In this document: positions 7,469 through 16,539 of the stretch, piece by piece
How the letters are laid out: each line of letters begins with the position of its first letter
How positions within the stretch are numbered: the first letter of the stretch is position 1
Assembly: GCA_020628175.1 (NCBI GenBank)
Contig: JAHDFK010000012.1
Location: forward strand, 1-45,995
Origin: Wenyingzhuangia sp.
Lineage (GTDB): Bacteria > Bacteroidota > Bacteroidia > Flavobacteriales > Flavobacteriaceae
DNA length: 45,995 nucleotides
Direction: 5' to 3'
Notes under the pieces: generated by a model
The model's input: the letters and a program-made list of their open reading frames with translations, nothing else
Databases searched by the model: none
What the model was told of the DNA's origin: nothing
Translations under genes and position numbers: made by a program

Positions 7469-9934
7469 ATGGAGCCTAAGAATTTAAAAAATTTCACTCA
7501 AGAAATTGGGTCTATAGACCTTAAAAGTTATTTACTAAAAGTTGCGAGTTATTGGAAACTTTTCTTGTTATCTACCATTGTTGCACTTGCCTTTGCCAAG
7601 TACAAAAACATGATGAATACAGATATCTATAAAATAGATACACAAATCACCATCAAAGAAAATTCAAATTCAGCTTTAACATCTACCACCAACATTTCGT
7701 TTAATTGGGGAGGTGCTAGTGATATGGTAGAATCTGTAAAAGCTCAGTTCAAATCGAGAACACACAACGAAAAAGTTGTTAAAGACTTACAATTTTATGT
7801 AAACTACCTTGAAAAGCAAAAAATACTTTTTAAACACAGGTACAACGATGTGTATGGCTACACTCCTTTTACGATAAAACTAAACGATGGTTTTCAGGTT
7901 TTGAATACGAAAATGGAGCTTAAATTTATAGAAGGTAACAAAGTTGAATTGTCTTTAAATTTAAATCCAAAAACAACTAAAATACAACTCTACAATTATA
8001 ACAATAGTACGTCCAAATCAGAAGCTGTACCCCAAAACTTTAAAGCCGTTTACGATATTGACAAATCAATTGTAACACCTTTTACAGCTTTTGATATAAA
8101 CCTAATCAAGCAACCTGAATTAAATAAATCTTACTACATAAGTTTTAGCTCTTTTGATAAGACTGTTGCTATGTACAAAAAAATTAGAATTAAAAGTTTA
8201 GCCAAAGGGACTTCGTTATTAGATTTAAGTTTAGAGGGTAGTAATAAAAAGCGTTTGATAGATTATATTAACAAAACGGTAGAAATATTAGGTGCTGAAG
8301 AGAAAAACGAAAAGATAACATACGCAGTTAATACCAAAAAGTTTATTGATTCTTTATTTTATATAGAAAATGATAAACTTGGTGCTATAGAAAAGCAGTT
8401 GATCCGTTTTAAAACCAACAACTCTGTTAAACTTTCTGACGAAGGTAAAAGTGCCTACGAAGAAATTTTAGGTCTAGACAATCAGAAAAAAGTAATTCGC
8501 GACAATACAGAATTATTATTAAAACTAAAAAATAACACACTTACAAACGATATAGATATTAAAAGTGTTCCTTTAGTACAAATAGAAAACCCTGGGTTAC
8601 AAAATTCATTAACAGAGCTTATTAACTTTTTAATGCTAAAAGAAAAAGCATTAAGTTTAAGTGTATTACCCACGCACCCCGAAATTATTGAGTTGAACAA
8701 CAAAATTACTATTGCAAAACAAAACATCAAAAATCAAATTGATGCCTTGGTTGTTTTCAATAACGAAAAAATCAAGAAGATTGATGCCAATAAAAAGCAA
8801 ATTAAATACTCTGTAAAAGACTTGCCTTTAAAAGAACATCAGTTATTACAATTAGAAAAAAACTACGCCCTATCGGAAGGGAATTACAACCTTTTAAAAC
8901 AGAAAAGTTACGATGCAGGTGCCGCTATTGCAGCCAATTCATCTAGTATTAAAATAATTGATACTGCTAAAGATATTGGACAAAGACCACTAGCCTCAAA
9001 AGCATCATTTAACTACGTTATAGCTATATTATTGGCTATTATTTTACCTTTAATTTTTATTACCATAATAGAAACTTTAGACGATAGCTTATATACTGTT
9101 GAACAAATAGAAAAAATGTACAACATTCCTGTATTAGGTGTTGTGGGTAGAAATAAAAGTACTTCTAATTTGGTTTTATTAGACAGTCCTAACTCTTCGG
9201 TAGCTGAATCTTACAGGGCTATTCGTTCGAATATTATGTATCTTTTTGATAAGAACACTATCAATCAGAAAAACAAAACTATTCTATGTACTTCTTCTGT
9301 AGGTGGAGAAGGTAAAACTGTAACCTCTATGAACATTGCAAGTTCGTATGCAATTAGTGGTAAAAAAACAATTTTATTAGGATTCGATTTAAGAAAACCT
9401 AAAATCCATAAAGATTTTACTTTACCTAGTCAAGAAGGTATTGTAGAATATTTAATTGGTCAAAATACATTAGTGCAATCTATTCAAAAAACCAAAGTTC
9501 CTAATTTAGACATTATGCTAACAGGAGCTATCCCTCCTAACCCTTCTGAATTGATTTTAGGAGATGCTACGGCAAGTATGATAGAGGAATTAAAAGATAT
9601 TTATGATTATGTAATTATTGACACACCTCCTATTGGATTGGTATCTGATGGATTGGATTTAATGAAATACTCGGATGCCAATATTTACATCACCAGACAA
9701 GGATATACCAAACGCGGTATGATGAAAATGGTAGATCAGAAATATGTAAATAACGAAGTAGAAAATATCGCCTTTATTTTAAATGATTTTGTACAATCAT
9801 CTAAATATGGATATAGATATGGTTATGGATACGGATATGGTTATGGATATGGTTCGTACGGGTATCATTCTGATGATGAAATATCACTAGCTGAGAAGAT
9901 TAAAAATATTTTTAACCGTAATAAAACTTCATAA
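7469..9934 (+). CDS. Wzc-like tyrosine autokinase / chain-length determinant (BY-kinase)
   Basis: Inner-membrane polysaccharide co-polymerase with a cytoplasmic tyrosine kinase, 821 residues. The Wzz domain begins at residue 1, with a first membrane helix near 28-45. A long periplasmic coiled coil and GNVR-like region follow, then a second helix near 510-530 (FNYVIAILLAIILPLIFITI). The kinase domain has Walker A VGGEGKT with Lys616, Walker A' FDLRKPKIH with Asp640, and Walker B YDYVIIDTPP. The C-terminal tail has ten tyrosines between 780 and 799, mostly as Tyr-Gly repeats, the expected autophosphorylation cluster. The DNA for this tail is a short direct repeat. No glycosyltransferase genes lie nearby. 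Confidence 0.95.
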   Translation: MEPKNLKNFTQEIGSIDLKSYLLKVASYWKLFLLSTIVALAFAKYKNMMNTDIYKIDTQITIKENSNSALTSTTNISFNWGGASDMVESVKAQFKSRTHNEKVVKDLQFYVNYLEKQKILFKHRYNDVYGYTPFTIKLNDGFQVLNTKMELKFIEGNKVELSLNLNPKTTKIQLYNYNNSTSKSEAVPQNFKAVYDIDKSIVTPFTAFDINLIKQPELNKSYYISFSSFDKTVAMYKKIRIKSLAKGTSLLDLSLEGSNKKRLIDYINKTVEILGAEEKNEKITYAVNTKKFIDSLFYIENDKLGAIEKQLIRFKTNNSVKLSDEGKSAYEEILGLDNQKKVIRDNTELLLKLKNNTLTNDIDIKSVPLVQIENPGLQNSLTELINFLMLKEKALSLSVLPTHPEIIELNNKITIAKQNIKNQIDALVVFNNEKIKKIDANKKQIKYSVKDLPLKEHQLLQLEKNYALSEGNYNLLKQKSYDAGAAIAANSSSIKIIDTAKDIGQRPLASKASFNYVIAILLAIILPLIFITIIETLDDSLYTVEQIEKMYNIPVLGVVGRNKSTSNLVLLDSPNSSVAESYRAIRSNIMYLFDKNTINQKNKTILCTSSVGGEGKTVTSMNIASSYAISGKKTILLGFDLRKPKIHKDFTLPSQEGIVEYLIGQNTLVQSIQKTKVPNLDIMLTGAIPPNPSELILGDATASMIEELKDIYDYVIIDTPPIGLVSDGLDLMKYSDANIYITRQGYTKRGMMKMVDQKYVNNEVENIAFILNDFVQSSKYGYRYGYGYGYGYGYGSYGYHSDDEISLAEKIKNIFNRNKTS

Positions 9935-9937
9935 CAC

Positions 9938-10234
9938 ATGAGGTTTCCTAATTTAAAAAACAAAAAAATTGTATTTCCAATTGTAATACTTGTATTTATT
10001 ATTTGGATGTTGTTTTTTGATGCAAACTCATATCTCTATCAATTAGATTACAATAGAGATATTGATAATCTTGAAAAAACCAAAGAATTTTACGAGAGTG
10101 AAATACGAAAAAACACGCAAATTATGAATGATTTGTCTGTGCAACAAAACTTAAACAATTACGCTCGAGAAAAATATCATTATAAGAAAAAAGAAGAGTA
10201 TCTATATTTAATAGAATACGATACTTTAGACTAA
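9938..10234 (+). CDS. Septum formation initiator, DivIC/FtsB-like
   Basis: A 98-residue bitopic membrane protein: a short basic N-terminus (MRFPNLKNKKIVFP), one membrane helix at about 13-28, then a heptad-rich helix (YNRDIDNLEKTKEFYESEIR) and the NLNNYAREKYHYKKKEEYLY segment typical of FtsB/DivIC proteins of Bacteroidota. These join FtsL and FtsQ in the divisome. It starts 3 bases after the BY-kinase stop, so the two are surely co-transcribed, which is an unusual pairing. A strong terminator follows directly. Confidence 0.9.
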   Translation: MRFPNLKNKKIVFPIVILVFIIWMLFFDANSYLYQLDYNRDIDNLEKTKEFYESEIRKNTQIMNDLSVQQNLNNYAREKYHYKKKEEYLYLIEYDTLD

Positions 10235-10275
10235 CAAAAAAGCTTTCAAATAGTATATTTGAAAGCTTTTTTGTT
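10233..10275. terminator. Perfect 20-bp bidirectional terminator
   Basis: A perfect 20-bp inverted repeat (10233-10252 and 10256-10275) with a 3-nt loop. It has A-runs on one side and T-runs on the other, so it serves both the plus-strand divIC-like gene and the minus-strand rRNA methyltransferase. Confidence 0.95.
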
Positions 10276-10300
10276 AAATATTATTCCAAATTAATAATAT

Positions 10301-11470
10301 CTAATAATCGTTCTTTTTGGCTTTTTTACTTCCTTCATAAATTTCGTACTTCACAAACTTACAATCCAAATCACCGTTTTTAATAGCAATTCTTCTACTT
10401 GTTTTTAATCCTACATGCTTTAACGCAGGTATATCAGAAGTAATAAACCAAGCAGATGTATCTGGATATTGATGCTTCAAGGTATCCCCTATCTTACTAT
10501 AAAAACCTTCTATATCGTCTAACTTCAATCGTTCTCCGTATGGAGGATTAAATAAAATAGTAGTAGCTCCAAAAACTTCTTTACTAGAGTTAAAAAAGTT
10601 TACATGGTGTACACCAATAAACTCTTCTAAATTTGCATTTGCAATATTCTCATTAGCTTTTCTTACGGCAGAAGGCGCTTTATCAAACCCCATAATTTTA
10701 CGTTGCGGATCTCTAATTTTTTTGATTAAAGAATCTTGGATTTTAAAAAACAAATCCTCATCATAATCTTTCCACTTTTCGAAAGCAAATTCTTTTCTAT
10801 TGATATTTGCCGGTATGTTACAAGCAATCATAGCAGCTTCTATTAAAATGGTTGCAGAACCACACATAGGATCTATAAAGTTTTGATCTCCATTGTACCC
10901 AGACAACAATACCAAACCAGCTGCTAACACCTCATTAATAGGAGCTAAATTTGTATTCAACCTATAACCACGCTTGTGTAAAGAATCTCCAGAACTATCT
11001 AAAGATACCGTAGCAATTCCATACCTATCTACATGTACATTTACTTTTAAATCTGGATGTTTGATATCTACATTAGGCCTCGATTCATAACGTGCCATAA
11101 AATAATCTGCAATAGCATCTTTGGTTTTTAAAGCCAAATAATGCGTATTGTCTGTTAAGCCTTTAAACTGATTAGTTCCTTTGGTAGCAAAAGTTCCTGT
11201 AACAGCCACATATTTTTCCCATCTTATTTTCAGCAAGCCTTTGTACAAGTCTTGTTCATCTCTAATTTTAAATTTCACTATAGGTTTTAAAATTCTAATA
11301 GCTGTACGTAAAAAAATATTTGCTTTGTACATAAAACCTTCATCTCCTACAAACTCAACCATTCGCACACCCGCTTTTACATCTTGAGCACCTAGTTGTT
11401 TTAATTCATTCGCTAAAACCTCTTCTAACCCTTGTAAAGTGGTTGCCACCATTTTAAAATTATCACCCAT
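10301..11470 (-). CDS. THUMP-domain class I RNA methyltransferase (RlmL-like)
   Basis: Methylates guanine N2 in RNA, most likely 23S rRNA, at the position modified by the N-terminal half of E. coli RlmL. The 389-residue protein has a ferredoxin-like and THUMP N-terminal part (MVATTLQGLEEVLANELKQL, LLKIRWEKYVAVTGTFATKG). The UPF0020 methyltransferase domain follows with LHKRGYR, DPMCGSATILIEAAMIA (SAM site), IMGFDKAP and the catalytic NPPYGERL. It lacks the C-terminal RlmK half of the E. coli fusion. The ATG at 11470 may be replaced by the internal one seven codons later. A good promoter element lies 22 bases upstream. Confidence 0.93.
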   Translation of the reverse strand: MGDNFKMVATTLQGLEEVLANELKQLGAQDVKAGVRMVEFVGDEGFMYKANIFLRTAIRILKPIVKFKIRDEQDLYKGLLKIRWEKYVAVTGTFATKGTNQFKGLTDNTHYLALKTKDAIADYFMARYESRPNVDIKHPDLKVNVHVDRYGIATVSLDSSGDSLHKRGYRLNTNLAPINEVLAAGLVLLSGYNGDQNFIDPMCGSATILIEAAMIACNIPANINRKEFAFEKWKDYDEDLFFKIQDSLIKKIRDPQRKIMGFDKAPSAVRKANENIANANLEEFIGVHHVNFFNSSKEVFGATTILFNPPYGERLKLDDIEGFYSKIGDTLKHQYPDTSAWFITSDIPALKHVGLKTSRRIAIKNGDLDCKFVKYEIYEGSKKAKKNDY

Positions 11471-11491
11471 AAACTTATTTTATTTGTGCTA

Positions 11492-11499
11492 CAAAAGTA
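11492..11499 (-). promoter_or_regulatory. -7 element TACTTTTG upstream of the THUMP methyltransferase
   Basis: On the minus strand TACTTTTG matches TAnnTTTG and lies 22 bases before the start codon at 11470. Confidence 0.5.
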
Positions 11500-11546
11500 A
11501 TTGTTTGTAATGTCTTTTATATAAAACTACTAAAGAATAAATTAAC

Positions 11547-11554
11547 TAAATTTG
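11547..11554 (+). promoter_or_regulatory. -7 element TAAATTTG upstream of the methyltransferase-ZIP pair
   Basis: TAAATTTG matches TAnnTTTG and lies 22 bases before the ATG at 11576. No clear TTG at the expected distance. Confidence 0.5.
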
Positions 11555-11575
11555 TAACCCCATAAAAAACAACAA

Positions 11576-12307
11576 ATGGAACAAACTAAAACTTGGTTTA
11601 GCGAGTGGTTTAATACCCAATATTACCATATTTTATACAAACACAGAAACGATGATGAGGCACAAAATTTTATAAAAAATTTAACTTCGTTTTTAAAATT
11701 ATCTCAAAACAAAACCATCTTAGATTTAGCTTGTGGAAAAGGTAGACACTCCATTTTTTTAAACTCGCTAGGATACAATGTAATAGGTGCCGATTTATCT
11801 GACAATAGCATTGCTCATGCCAATAAATTTGCAAACGATACGCTTAAATTTATGGTACAAGACATGCGTAAACCTTTTGATATTAAAGTAGATGCTGTAT
11901 TTAATATGTTTACTAGTTTTGGTTATTTTGACGATGATAACGAAGATATTTCCGTATTAAAAAATATTGAAAACTTAATTGTAGAAAACGGTGTAGCCGT
12001 AATTGATTATATGAATGTAAATAAGGTAATTAAAAACCTTGTAAAGAGCGAAGAAATTACTCGAGACGATTTACAATTTAATATTAAAAGACATGTAACA
12101 AAAGGCTTTATTACAAAAGAAATAAACTTACATGATAATGGACAGGAATACAATTTTCAAGAACGTGTAAAAGCTATTGATTTAGAGAAATTCAAAAGCT
12201 ACTGTAACAGCGCTGGTTTAAAAATTAACCATATCTTTGGCGACTACAATCTGTCAGAATACGACGTAGAAAATTCTGATAGACTTATTTTGATTTTAAG
12301 TAAATGA
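11576..12307 (+). CDS. Class I SAM-dependent methyltransferase, substrate unknown
   Basis: A 243-residue soluble protein with a methyltransferase fold: motif I ILDLACGKGRHSIFLNSLGY near residues 45-65, motif II VIGADLSDNSI, then VQDMRKPFDIKVDAVFNMFTSFGYF. The C-terminal part is predicted to form the substrate-specific cap. No specific substrate signature is visible. Its stop overlaps the start of the ZIP transporter by 4 bases (ATGA), so the two are translated together. Confidence 0.88.
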   Translation: MEQTKTWFSEWFNTQYYHILYKHRNDDEAQNFIKNLTSFLKLSQNKTILDLACGKGRHSIFLNSLGYNVIGADLSDNSIAHANKFANDTLKFMVQDMRKPFDIKVDAVFNMFTSFGYFDDDNEDISVLKNIENLIVENGVAVIDYMNVNKVIKNLVKSEEITRDDLQFNIKRHVTKGFITKEINLHDNGQEYNFQERVKAIDLEKFKSYCNSAGLKINHIFGDYNLSEYDVENSDRLILILSK

Positions 12308-13014
12308 TCTATATCTATTTAATTGCTTCTGTTTTAATTGGTGTTCTTTTTGTAACGATTGGAAACCCTAAAAAAAAGTTTATTCAATTATTACTTTCTT
12401 TTAGCGGTGCCTATTTGTTATCTATGACGGTTAGTCATTTACTTCCCGATGCCTTTAGCATGCTAGAGGTACATCATCACCATCACGATACAGCAGAAGC
12501 AGTTAATACAAAGCTTATAAGGGCTTTTATTTTACTTGGAATTATCATTCAATTGGTCCTTGAATCTTTTTCTAAAGGTGCAGAACATGGACATGTACAT
12601 ATACATGACAAAAAAAAACAATTTCCTTGGACTTTGTTTGCTAGCTTATGTATACACGCTTTTTCCGAAGGTATTCCTTTAGGTTTTGTACACAATCAAT
12701 CTTTTTTATGGGCTATTTTTATTCATAAAATTCCCGTAGGAATTGTACTAACCTCTTTTTTCTTAAAACATAATTACGATATTAAAAAAGTTATCTTTTT
12801 TATGACTGCTTTTGCGCTAATGAGTCCTTTAGGAAGTTTCTTAGCTTCTAAAATTTCTTTTTTTCAACAATATCATAATTATATTACGGCTATTATTATT
12901 GGTATCTTTTTACACATATCTACCGTAATTCTTTTCGAGAGTTCTGAAAATCATAAATTTAGTTATCCAAAATTTATTGCAATTCTTTTAGGTATGGCTG
13001 TTGCTCTATTATAA
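12304..13014 (+). CDS. ZIP family divalent metal transporter
   Basis: A 236-residue polytopic membrane protein of the ZIP family, which imports zinc or a similar divalent metal. Seven or eight hydrophobic segments are visible. The cytoplasmic loop between the early helices is histidine-rich (VHHHHHDT, then HGHVHIHD), typical metal-sensing or metal-relay loops. The transport helix motif is present as HAFSEGIPLG and, in the next helix, FIHKIPVG; these hold the metal-binding His and Glu residues of ZIP proteins. It overlaps the upstream methyltransferase by 4 bases. Confidence 0.92.
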   Translation: MIYIYLIASVLIGVLFVTIGNPKKKFIQLLLSFSGAYLLSMTVSHLLPDAFSMLEVHHHHHDTAEAVNTKLIRAFILLGIIIQLVLESFSKGAEHGHVHIHDKKKQFPWTLFASLCIHAFSEGIPLGFVHNQSFLWAIFIHKIPVGIVLTSFFLKHNYDIKKVIFFMTAFALMSPLGSFLASKISFFQQYHNYITAIIIGIFLHISTVILFESSENHKFSYPKFIAILLGMAVALL

Positions 13015-13082
13015 GCACACTATATATTCTGAAAAATTTAAGTAGTTTTACCAAGTATTCTTTCTTAATTAGACGCTCTATT

Positions 13083-14399
13083 TTGAAAAATTTAAAAATA
13101 TTTCTTTCTCTTCTATTTTTTGTTAGTCTGTTAAGTTCTGCGCAAACAAAAACCTCATTAAATGATGAATTGAAAAACTCTAAACTAGCAATAGGTTTTG
13201 AATACAGACCAAGAACTGAATATAGAAATGGGTTTAGAAACTTTCCTACAGTAACTACAAAACCTGCTTTTTTCACCTCGCATAGAGCTCGTATAGATGT
13301 AACCTATAAAATTTCTAATTTTTTAATTCATACTACACTACAAGACATTAGAGTTTGGGGAGATACCGATACTCGAAATGCAAATGGTAAAGCTCAGTTC
13401 TACGAATTTTATGTAGAACCTAAACTCACTAAGTATATTTCTGCAAGAATAGGTAGACAACGTATTAAATATGACAATCAACGTTTGTTTGCAGAAAATA
13501 ACTGGAGACAAGCAGGTGGACAACATGATGCGATTCTATTTTTATACAAAAAAAATACACTTTCTTCTGATTTGATTCTTGCTTACAATCAAGATAAAGA
13601 AAAAGATTTTGGCACCAATTTTAATATCGATTGGGATATGTACAGAGCGATGATGGCTAGTTTATCTACCTATACACTTTCAGAACATTTAAAAATCACC
13701 TCTATTCAAGTAGCTGATGAATATACAGATCCAGCCACCAATAACTCTAAAGGGTATTGGAAATTTACAAACGGAGGAAGAATAAGCTATACTACTCAAA
13801 ATTTATTTTTTACGCTTGCTGGTTATTATCAATGGGGAAAAATAGAAAACGGAAAGCAACACAATGCATATTATATAGAGCCCGAAATTAAATGGACGGT
13901 AACTAACAAGTATTCGTTATTAATGGGAGCACAAATTTTTAGTGGAGATACCAATGCTACCGACACAAAGTCTACAGCATTTTTAGCACAATACGGTGCT
14001 TTTCACAAACACAATGGTGGTTTAGATTACACCCAACAAACTGTTAGAACAAACGAACATTCTGGAGTATTAAACCCTTATATAAAACAAAAACTGGTGT
14101 TGAACTCTACTTTTAATATAGAATGGGAAAGTCATTTATTAGGGACGCAAACTCAATTAAAAACCCATACAAATGGAATAGAAAATAATTTGAACAGATT
14201 TTATGGCTGGGAAAACGATTTTAAATTAAACTACAAACCTAACAGCTATACAAACATACAAGTAGCTTATTTATTTTTAAGTCCACAAAAAAATATTACC
14301 GCGCTAGAAACAGGTATAAATGCCGATCTTTCTAAAATAGCTCAATTTGCTTACGTTTCTGTACAATGGGCTCCAAAAGCTTTAAATATCTTAAAATAA
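13083..14399 (+). CDS. Outer-membrane porin, alginate-export family
   Basis: A 438-residue beta-barrel protein with a signal peptide (MKNLKIFLSLLFFVSLLSSAQ) cleaved after about residue 21. The Alginate_exp-type features are the start FEYRPRTEYRNGF, the stretch RIGRQRIKYDNQRLFAENNW, and alternating aromatic/polar strands to the end. The start is a TTG codon; no ATG or GTG lies upstream in frame, and a start further in would cut the signal peptide. The family often forms passive porins for anionic or sugar substrates, so the name alginate export should not be taken literally. The orphan modA gene begins 1 base after the stop. Confidence 0.87.
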   Translation: MKNLKIFLSLLFFVSLLSSAQTKTSLNDELKNSKLAIGFEYRPRTEYRNGFRNFPTVTTKPAFFTSHRARIDVTYKISNFLIHTTLQDIRVWGDTDTRNANGKAQFYEFYVEPKLTKYISARIGRQRIKYDNQRLFAENNWRQAGGQHDAILFLYKKNTLSSDLILAYNQDKEKDFGTNFNIDWDMYRAMMASLSTYTLSEHLKITSIQVADEYTDPATNNSKGYWKFTNGGRISYTTQNLFFTLAGYYQWGKIENGKQHNAYYIEPEIKWTVTNKYSLLMGAQIFSGDTNATDTKSTAFLAQYGAFHKHNGGLDYTQQTVRTNEHSGVLNPYIKQKLVLNSTFNIEWESHLLGTQTQLKTHTNGIENNLNRFYGWENDFKLNYKPNSYTNIQVAYLFLSPQKNITALETGINADLSKIAQFAYVSVQWAPKALNILK

Positions 14400-14400
14400 T

Positions 14401-15171
14401 ATGTGGTTTCGAATTTGTTGTATTACATGCCTTCTTTTTATTTCTTGTCAAGAAAAACAACCCAAAACTATTCGAATTGCCGCAGCAGCGAATATGCAAT
14501 TTGCAATTAAAGAATTACAACAAAAATTTACTCAGAACACTGGTATTACCTGTGACATTATTTTAGGATCTTCGGGAAAATTAACAGCACAAATTCAACA
14601 AGGAGCTCCCTACCATTTGTTTTTATCGGCAAATACAGACTATACAGAACAATTACATCTAAAGAAATTAACACTTAAAAAGCCTAAAATTTTTGCTTAC
14701 GGTAATTTGGTCTTATGGACTTCCAAAAAGAATCTAAAACTAAGTCTCGATAGTTTAAAGCAGCAGAACATCAAACATATTGCTATTGCAAACCCTAAAA
14801 CAGCACCTTATGGTAAGGCTGCCAAGCAAGTTTTAGAACAAATACTAACAACAAAAAGCATACAAGAAAAAGTTATTTATGGAGAAAGTGTATCGCAAGT
14901 AAATCAATTTATAACCGCGCAAGCAGTAGATGTTGGCTTTACTTCTAAAGCTATTGTTAGTGCTTTTAAAGAAGAAAATAAGAATCACTGGATCGATATC
15001 CCTCAAAATCTATATACTCCTATACAACAAGCTGTCGTTTTGTTAAAAAACACAGATGATGACATGAATAACTCACAAAATGCCCAATTATTCTACGAGT
15101 ATTTATTTTCTAAAGAAGGACAACAGATTTTAACAGCATATGGATATATGCCACCCCAAGAAGCAATCTAA
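14401..15171 (+). CDS. modA: Molybdate ABC transporter substrate-binding lipoprotein ModA
   Basis: Binds molybdate or tungstate outside the inner membrane and hands it to ModB/ModC. The 256-residue protein begins MWFRICCITCLLFISC, a lipoprotein signal with the lipidated Cys at residue 16, so it would be membrane-anchored. ModA signatures are IRIAAAANMQFAIKEL, ILGSSGKLTAQIQQGAPYHL, LFLSANTDY, the hinge NPKTAPYGKAAKQVL and VDVGFTSKAIV. It starts 1 base after the porin stop. No modB or modC follows: the next gene is on the other strand, so the permease must be elsewhere. Confidence 0.92.
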   Translation: MWFRICCITCLLFISCQEKQPKTIRIAAAANMQFAIKELQQKFTQNTGITCDIILGSSGKLTAQIQQGAPYHLFLSANTDYTEQLHLKKLTLKKPKIFAYGNLVLWTSKKNLKLSLDSLKQQNIKHIAIANPKTAPYGKAAKQVLEQILTTKSIQEKVIYGESVSQVNQFITAQAVDVGFTSKAIVSAFKEENKNHWIDIPQNLYTPIQQAVVLLKNTDDDMNNSQNAQLFYEYLFSKEGQQILTAYGYMPPQEAI

Positions 15172-15557
15172 AATTGAAAATCTTTTATAGGTGCTGAAAT
15201 ATCTAAAAGTGTTCCATCAGGATCTTTTAACAACAACCTTCGTTGTCCATAAAACATATCCTCTGGTTTTTGTACAACGACTACATTTTGTTTGATTGCT
15301 CTTTTAAAGAGTTCATCTACATCATCTACAACAAATGTTATATAAAAACCTTGTGGATTTTTTTGATAGTCTTTCGGAACCAACGCATTTGTTCGATCTA
15401 TAATCCCTAATTCTAATGTCTTGTTTTTAAAAATTAAATGCACAAACCAATCACTTTCATACTGAATCGTTACATCAAATAGCTTACAGTAAAAAGCACA
15501 GCTTGTGGCAACGTTTTCAGAGCATATGTTGGTCATGATTCTATGGATGTTTTGCAT
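15168..15557 (-). CDS. VOC family protein (glyoxalase/bleomycin-resistance fold)
   Basis: A 129-residue protein of two beta-alpha-beta-beta-beta units. Typical signatures are ENVATSCAFYCKLFDVTIQYESD at the start of the first module and FVVDDVDELFKRAIKQNV, YGQRRLLLKDPDGTLLDIS in the second. The second-module end GQRRLLLKDPDGTLLDI is the most diagnostic part. The substrate is unknown; dioxygenase, lyase and resistance functions all occur in the family. Its stop overlaps the end of modA tail to tail by 4 bases. Confidence 0.88.
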   Translation of the reverse strand: MQNIHRIMTNICSENVATSCAFYCKLFDVTIQYESDWFVHLIFKNKTLELGIIDRTNALVPKDYQKNPQGFYITFVVDDVDELFKRAIKQNVVVVQKPEDMFYGQRRLLLKDPDGTLLDISAPIKDFQF

Positions 15558-15605
15558 CTCTTTTTATTTTAAAATAATTGTTACGTCTCTAAATTAATAA
15601 AAATA

Positions 15606-15638
15606 AAAGAGCCTTTACTTTTACAGTAAAGGCTCTTT
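15606..15638. terminator. Terminator downstream of fabI
   Basis: A perfect 14-bp stem (15606-15619 and 15625-15638) with a 5-nt loop, followed on the minus strand by T-rich sequence. It closes the dapA-to-fabI gene run before the VOC gene. Confidence 0.9.
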
Positions 15639-15658
15639 CTATGTTACGTAATAAATAC

Positions 15659-16474
15659 TTACTCTTGATCATCAAAAGCAGCCATAATTTCGTTAGAAAC
15701 TCCCATGTTAGAGAAACCTCCATCATGAAATAAGTTTTGTAACGTAACTTTTTTAGTCAAATCAGAAAACAACGTAATTGTGTAGTCTGCACATTCTTGC
15801 GCTGTTGCGTTTCCTAATGGAGACATTTTTTCTGCGTAATTGATAAATCCAGAGAATCCTTTAACTCCGTTACCTGCTGTAGTTGCAGTTGGAGACTGAG
15901 AAATTGTGTTTACACGTACATTATGATCTCTACCAAAGAAATATCCAAATGAACGCGCTATAGATTCTAAATAAGCTTTATTATCAGCCATATCATTGTA
16001 ATCTGGAAATACTCTTTGTGCTGCCATATACGTTAAAGCCACAATAGATCCCCACTCAGACATTGCCTCTTTTTTATATAAAACTTGCATTACTTTGTGA
16101 AAAGATAAAGCAGAAATATCAAAACCTTTATGTGTAAAATCGTAATTGTTATCTGTGTAATGAATTTTCTTACGTACGTTTACAGACATTCCGATAGAGT
16201 GTAAAACAAAATCTATTTTACCTCCTAAAATCTCAACAGATTTCTCTATTAAGTTCTCAATATCTTCTAATTTTGTAACGTCTGCAGGTATAATTTCAGA
16301 ACCTGTTTTTTCTGCTAACTCATTAATTTGCCCCATACGCATTGCAATTGGTGCATTTGTTAACACAAAAGTTGCTCCTTCTGCGTGCGCAGATTCTGCT
16401 ACTTTCCAAGCTATTGAATTAGCGTCTAACGCTCCAAAAATAATTCCTCTTTTACCTTTTAATAAATTGTACAT
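15659..16474 (-). CDS. fabI: Enoyl-[acyl-carrier-protein] reductase FabI
   Basis: Catalyses the last reduction of fatty acid elongation with NAD(P)H. The 271-residue short-chain dehydrogenase starts MYNLLKGKRGIIFGALDANSI, the divergent nucleotide-binding loop of FabI. LHSIGMSV, the active-site region (SIVALTYMAAQRVFPDYNDM, then the Lys of NKAYLESIARSFGYFFG) and NTISQSPTATTAGNGVKGF follow. This is the Bacteroidota form of FabI. It is last in a minus-strand run after recN, with a 65-base gap, so it may have its own promoter. Confidence 0.97.
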   Translation of the reverse strand: MYNLLKGKRGIIFGALDANSIAWKVAESAHAEGATFVLTNAPIAMRMGQINELAEKTGSEIIPADVTKLEDIENLIEKSVEILGGKIDFVLHSIGMSVNVRKKIHYTDNNYDFTHKGFDISALSFHKVMQVLYKKEAMSEWGSIVALTYMAAQRVFPDYNDMADNKAYLESIARSFGYFFGRDHNVRVNTISQSPTATTAGNGVKGFSGFINYAEKMSPLGNATAQECADYTITLFSDLTKKVTLQNLFHDGGFSNMGVSNEIMAAFDDQE

Positions 16475-16539
16475 TATGTATAGTTTAAAATAGTGTATAC
16501 TATATTTTAATAGATAAGAACAAATATAAGTTTTTCATC

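Noticed and set aside
12974..13276. 100-codon minus-strand frame overlapping the ZIP and porin genes
   Set aside because: Runs antisense to the ZIP gene end and the porin signal region, with no recognisable domain.
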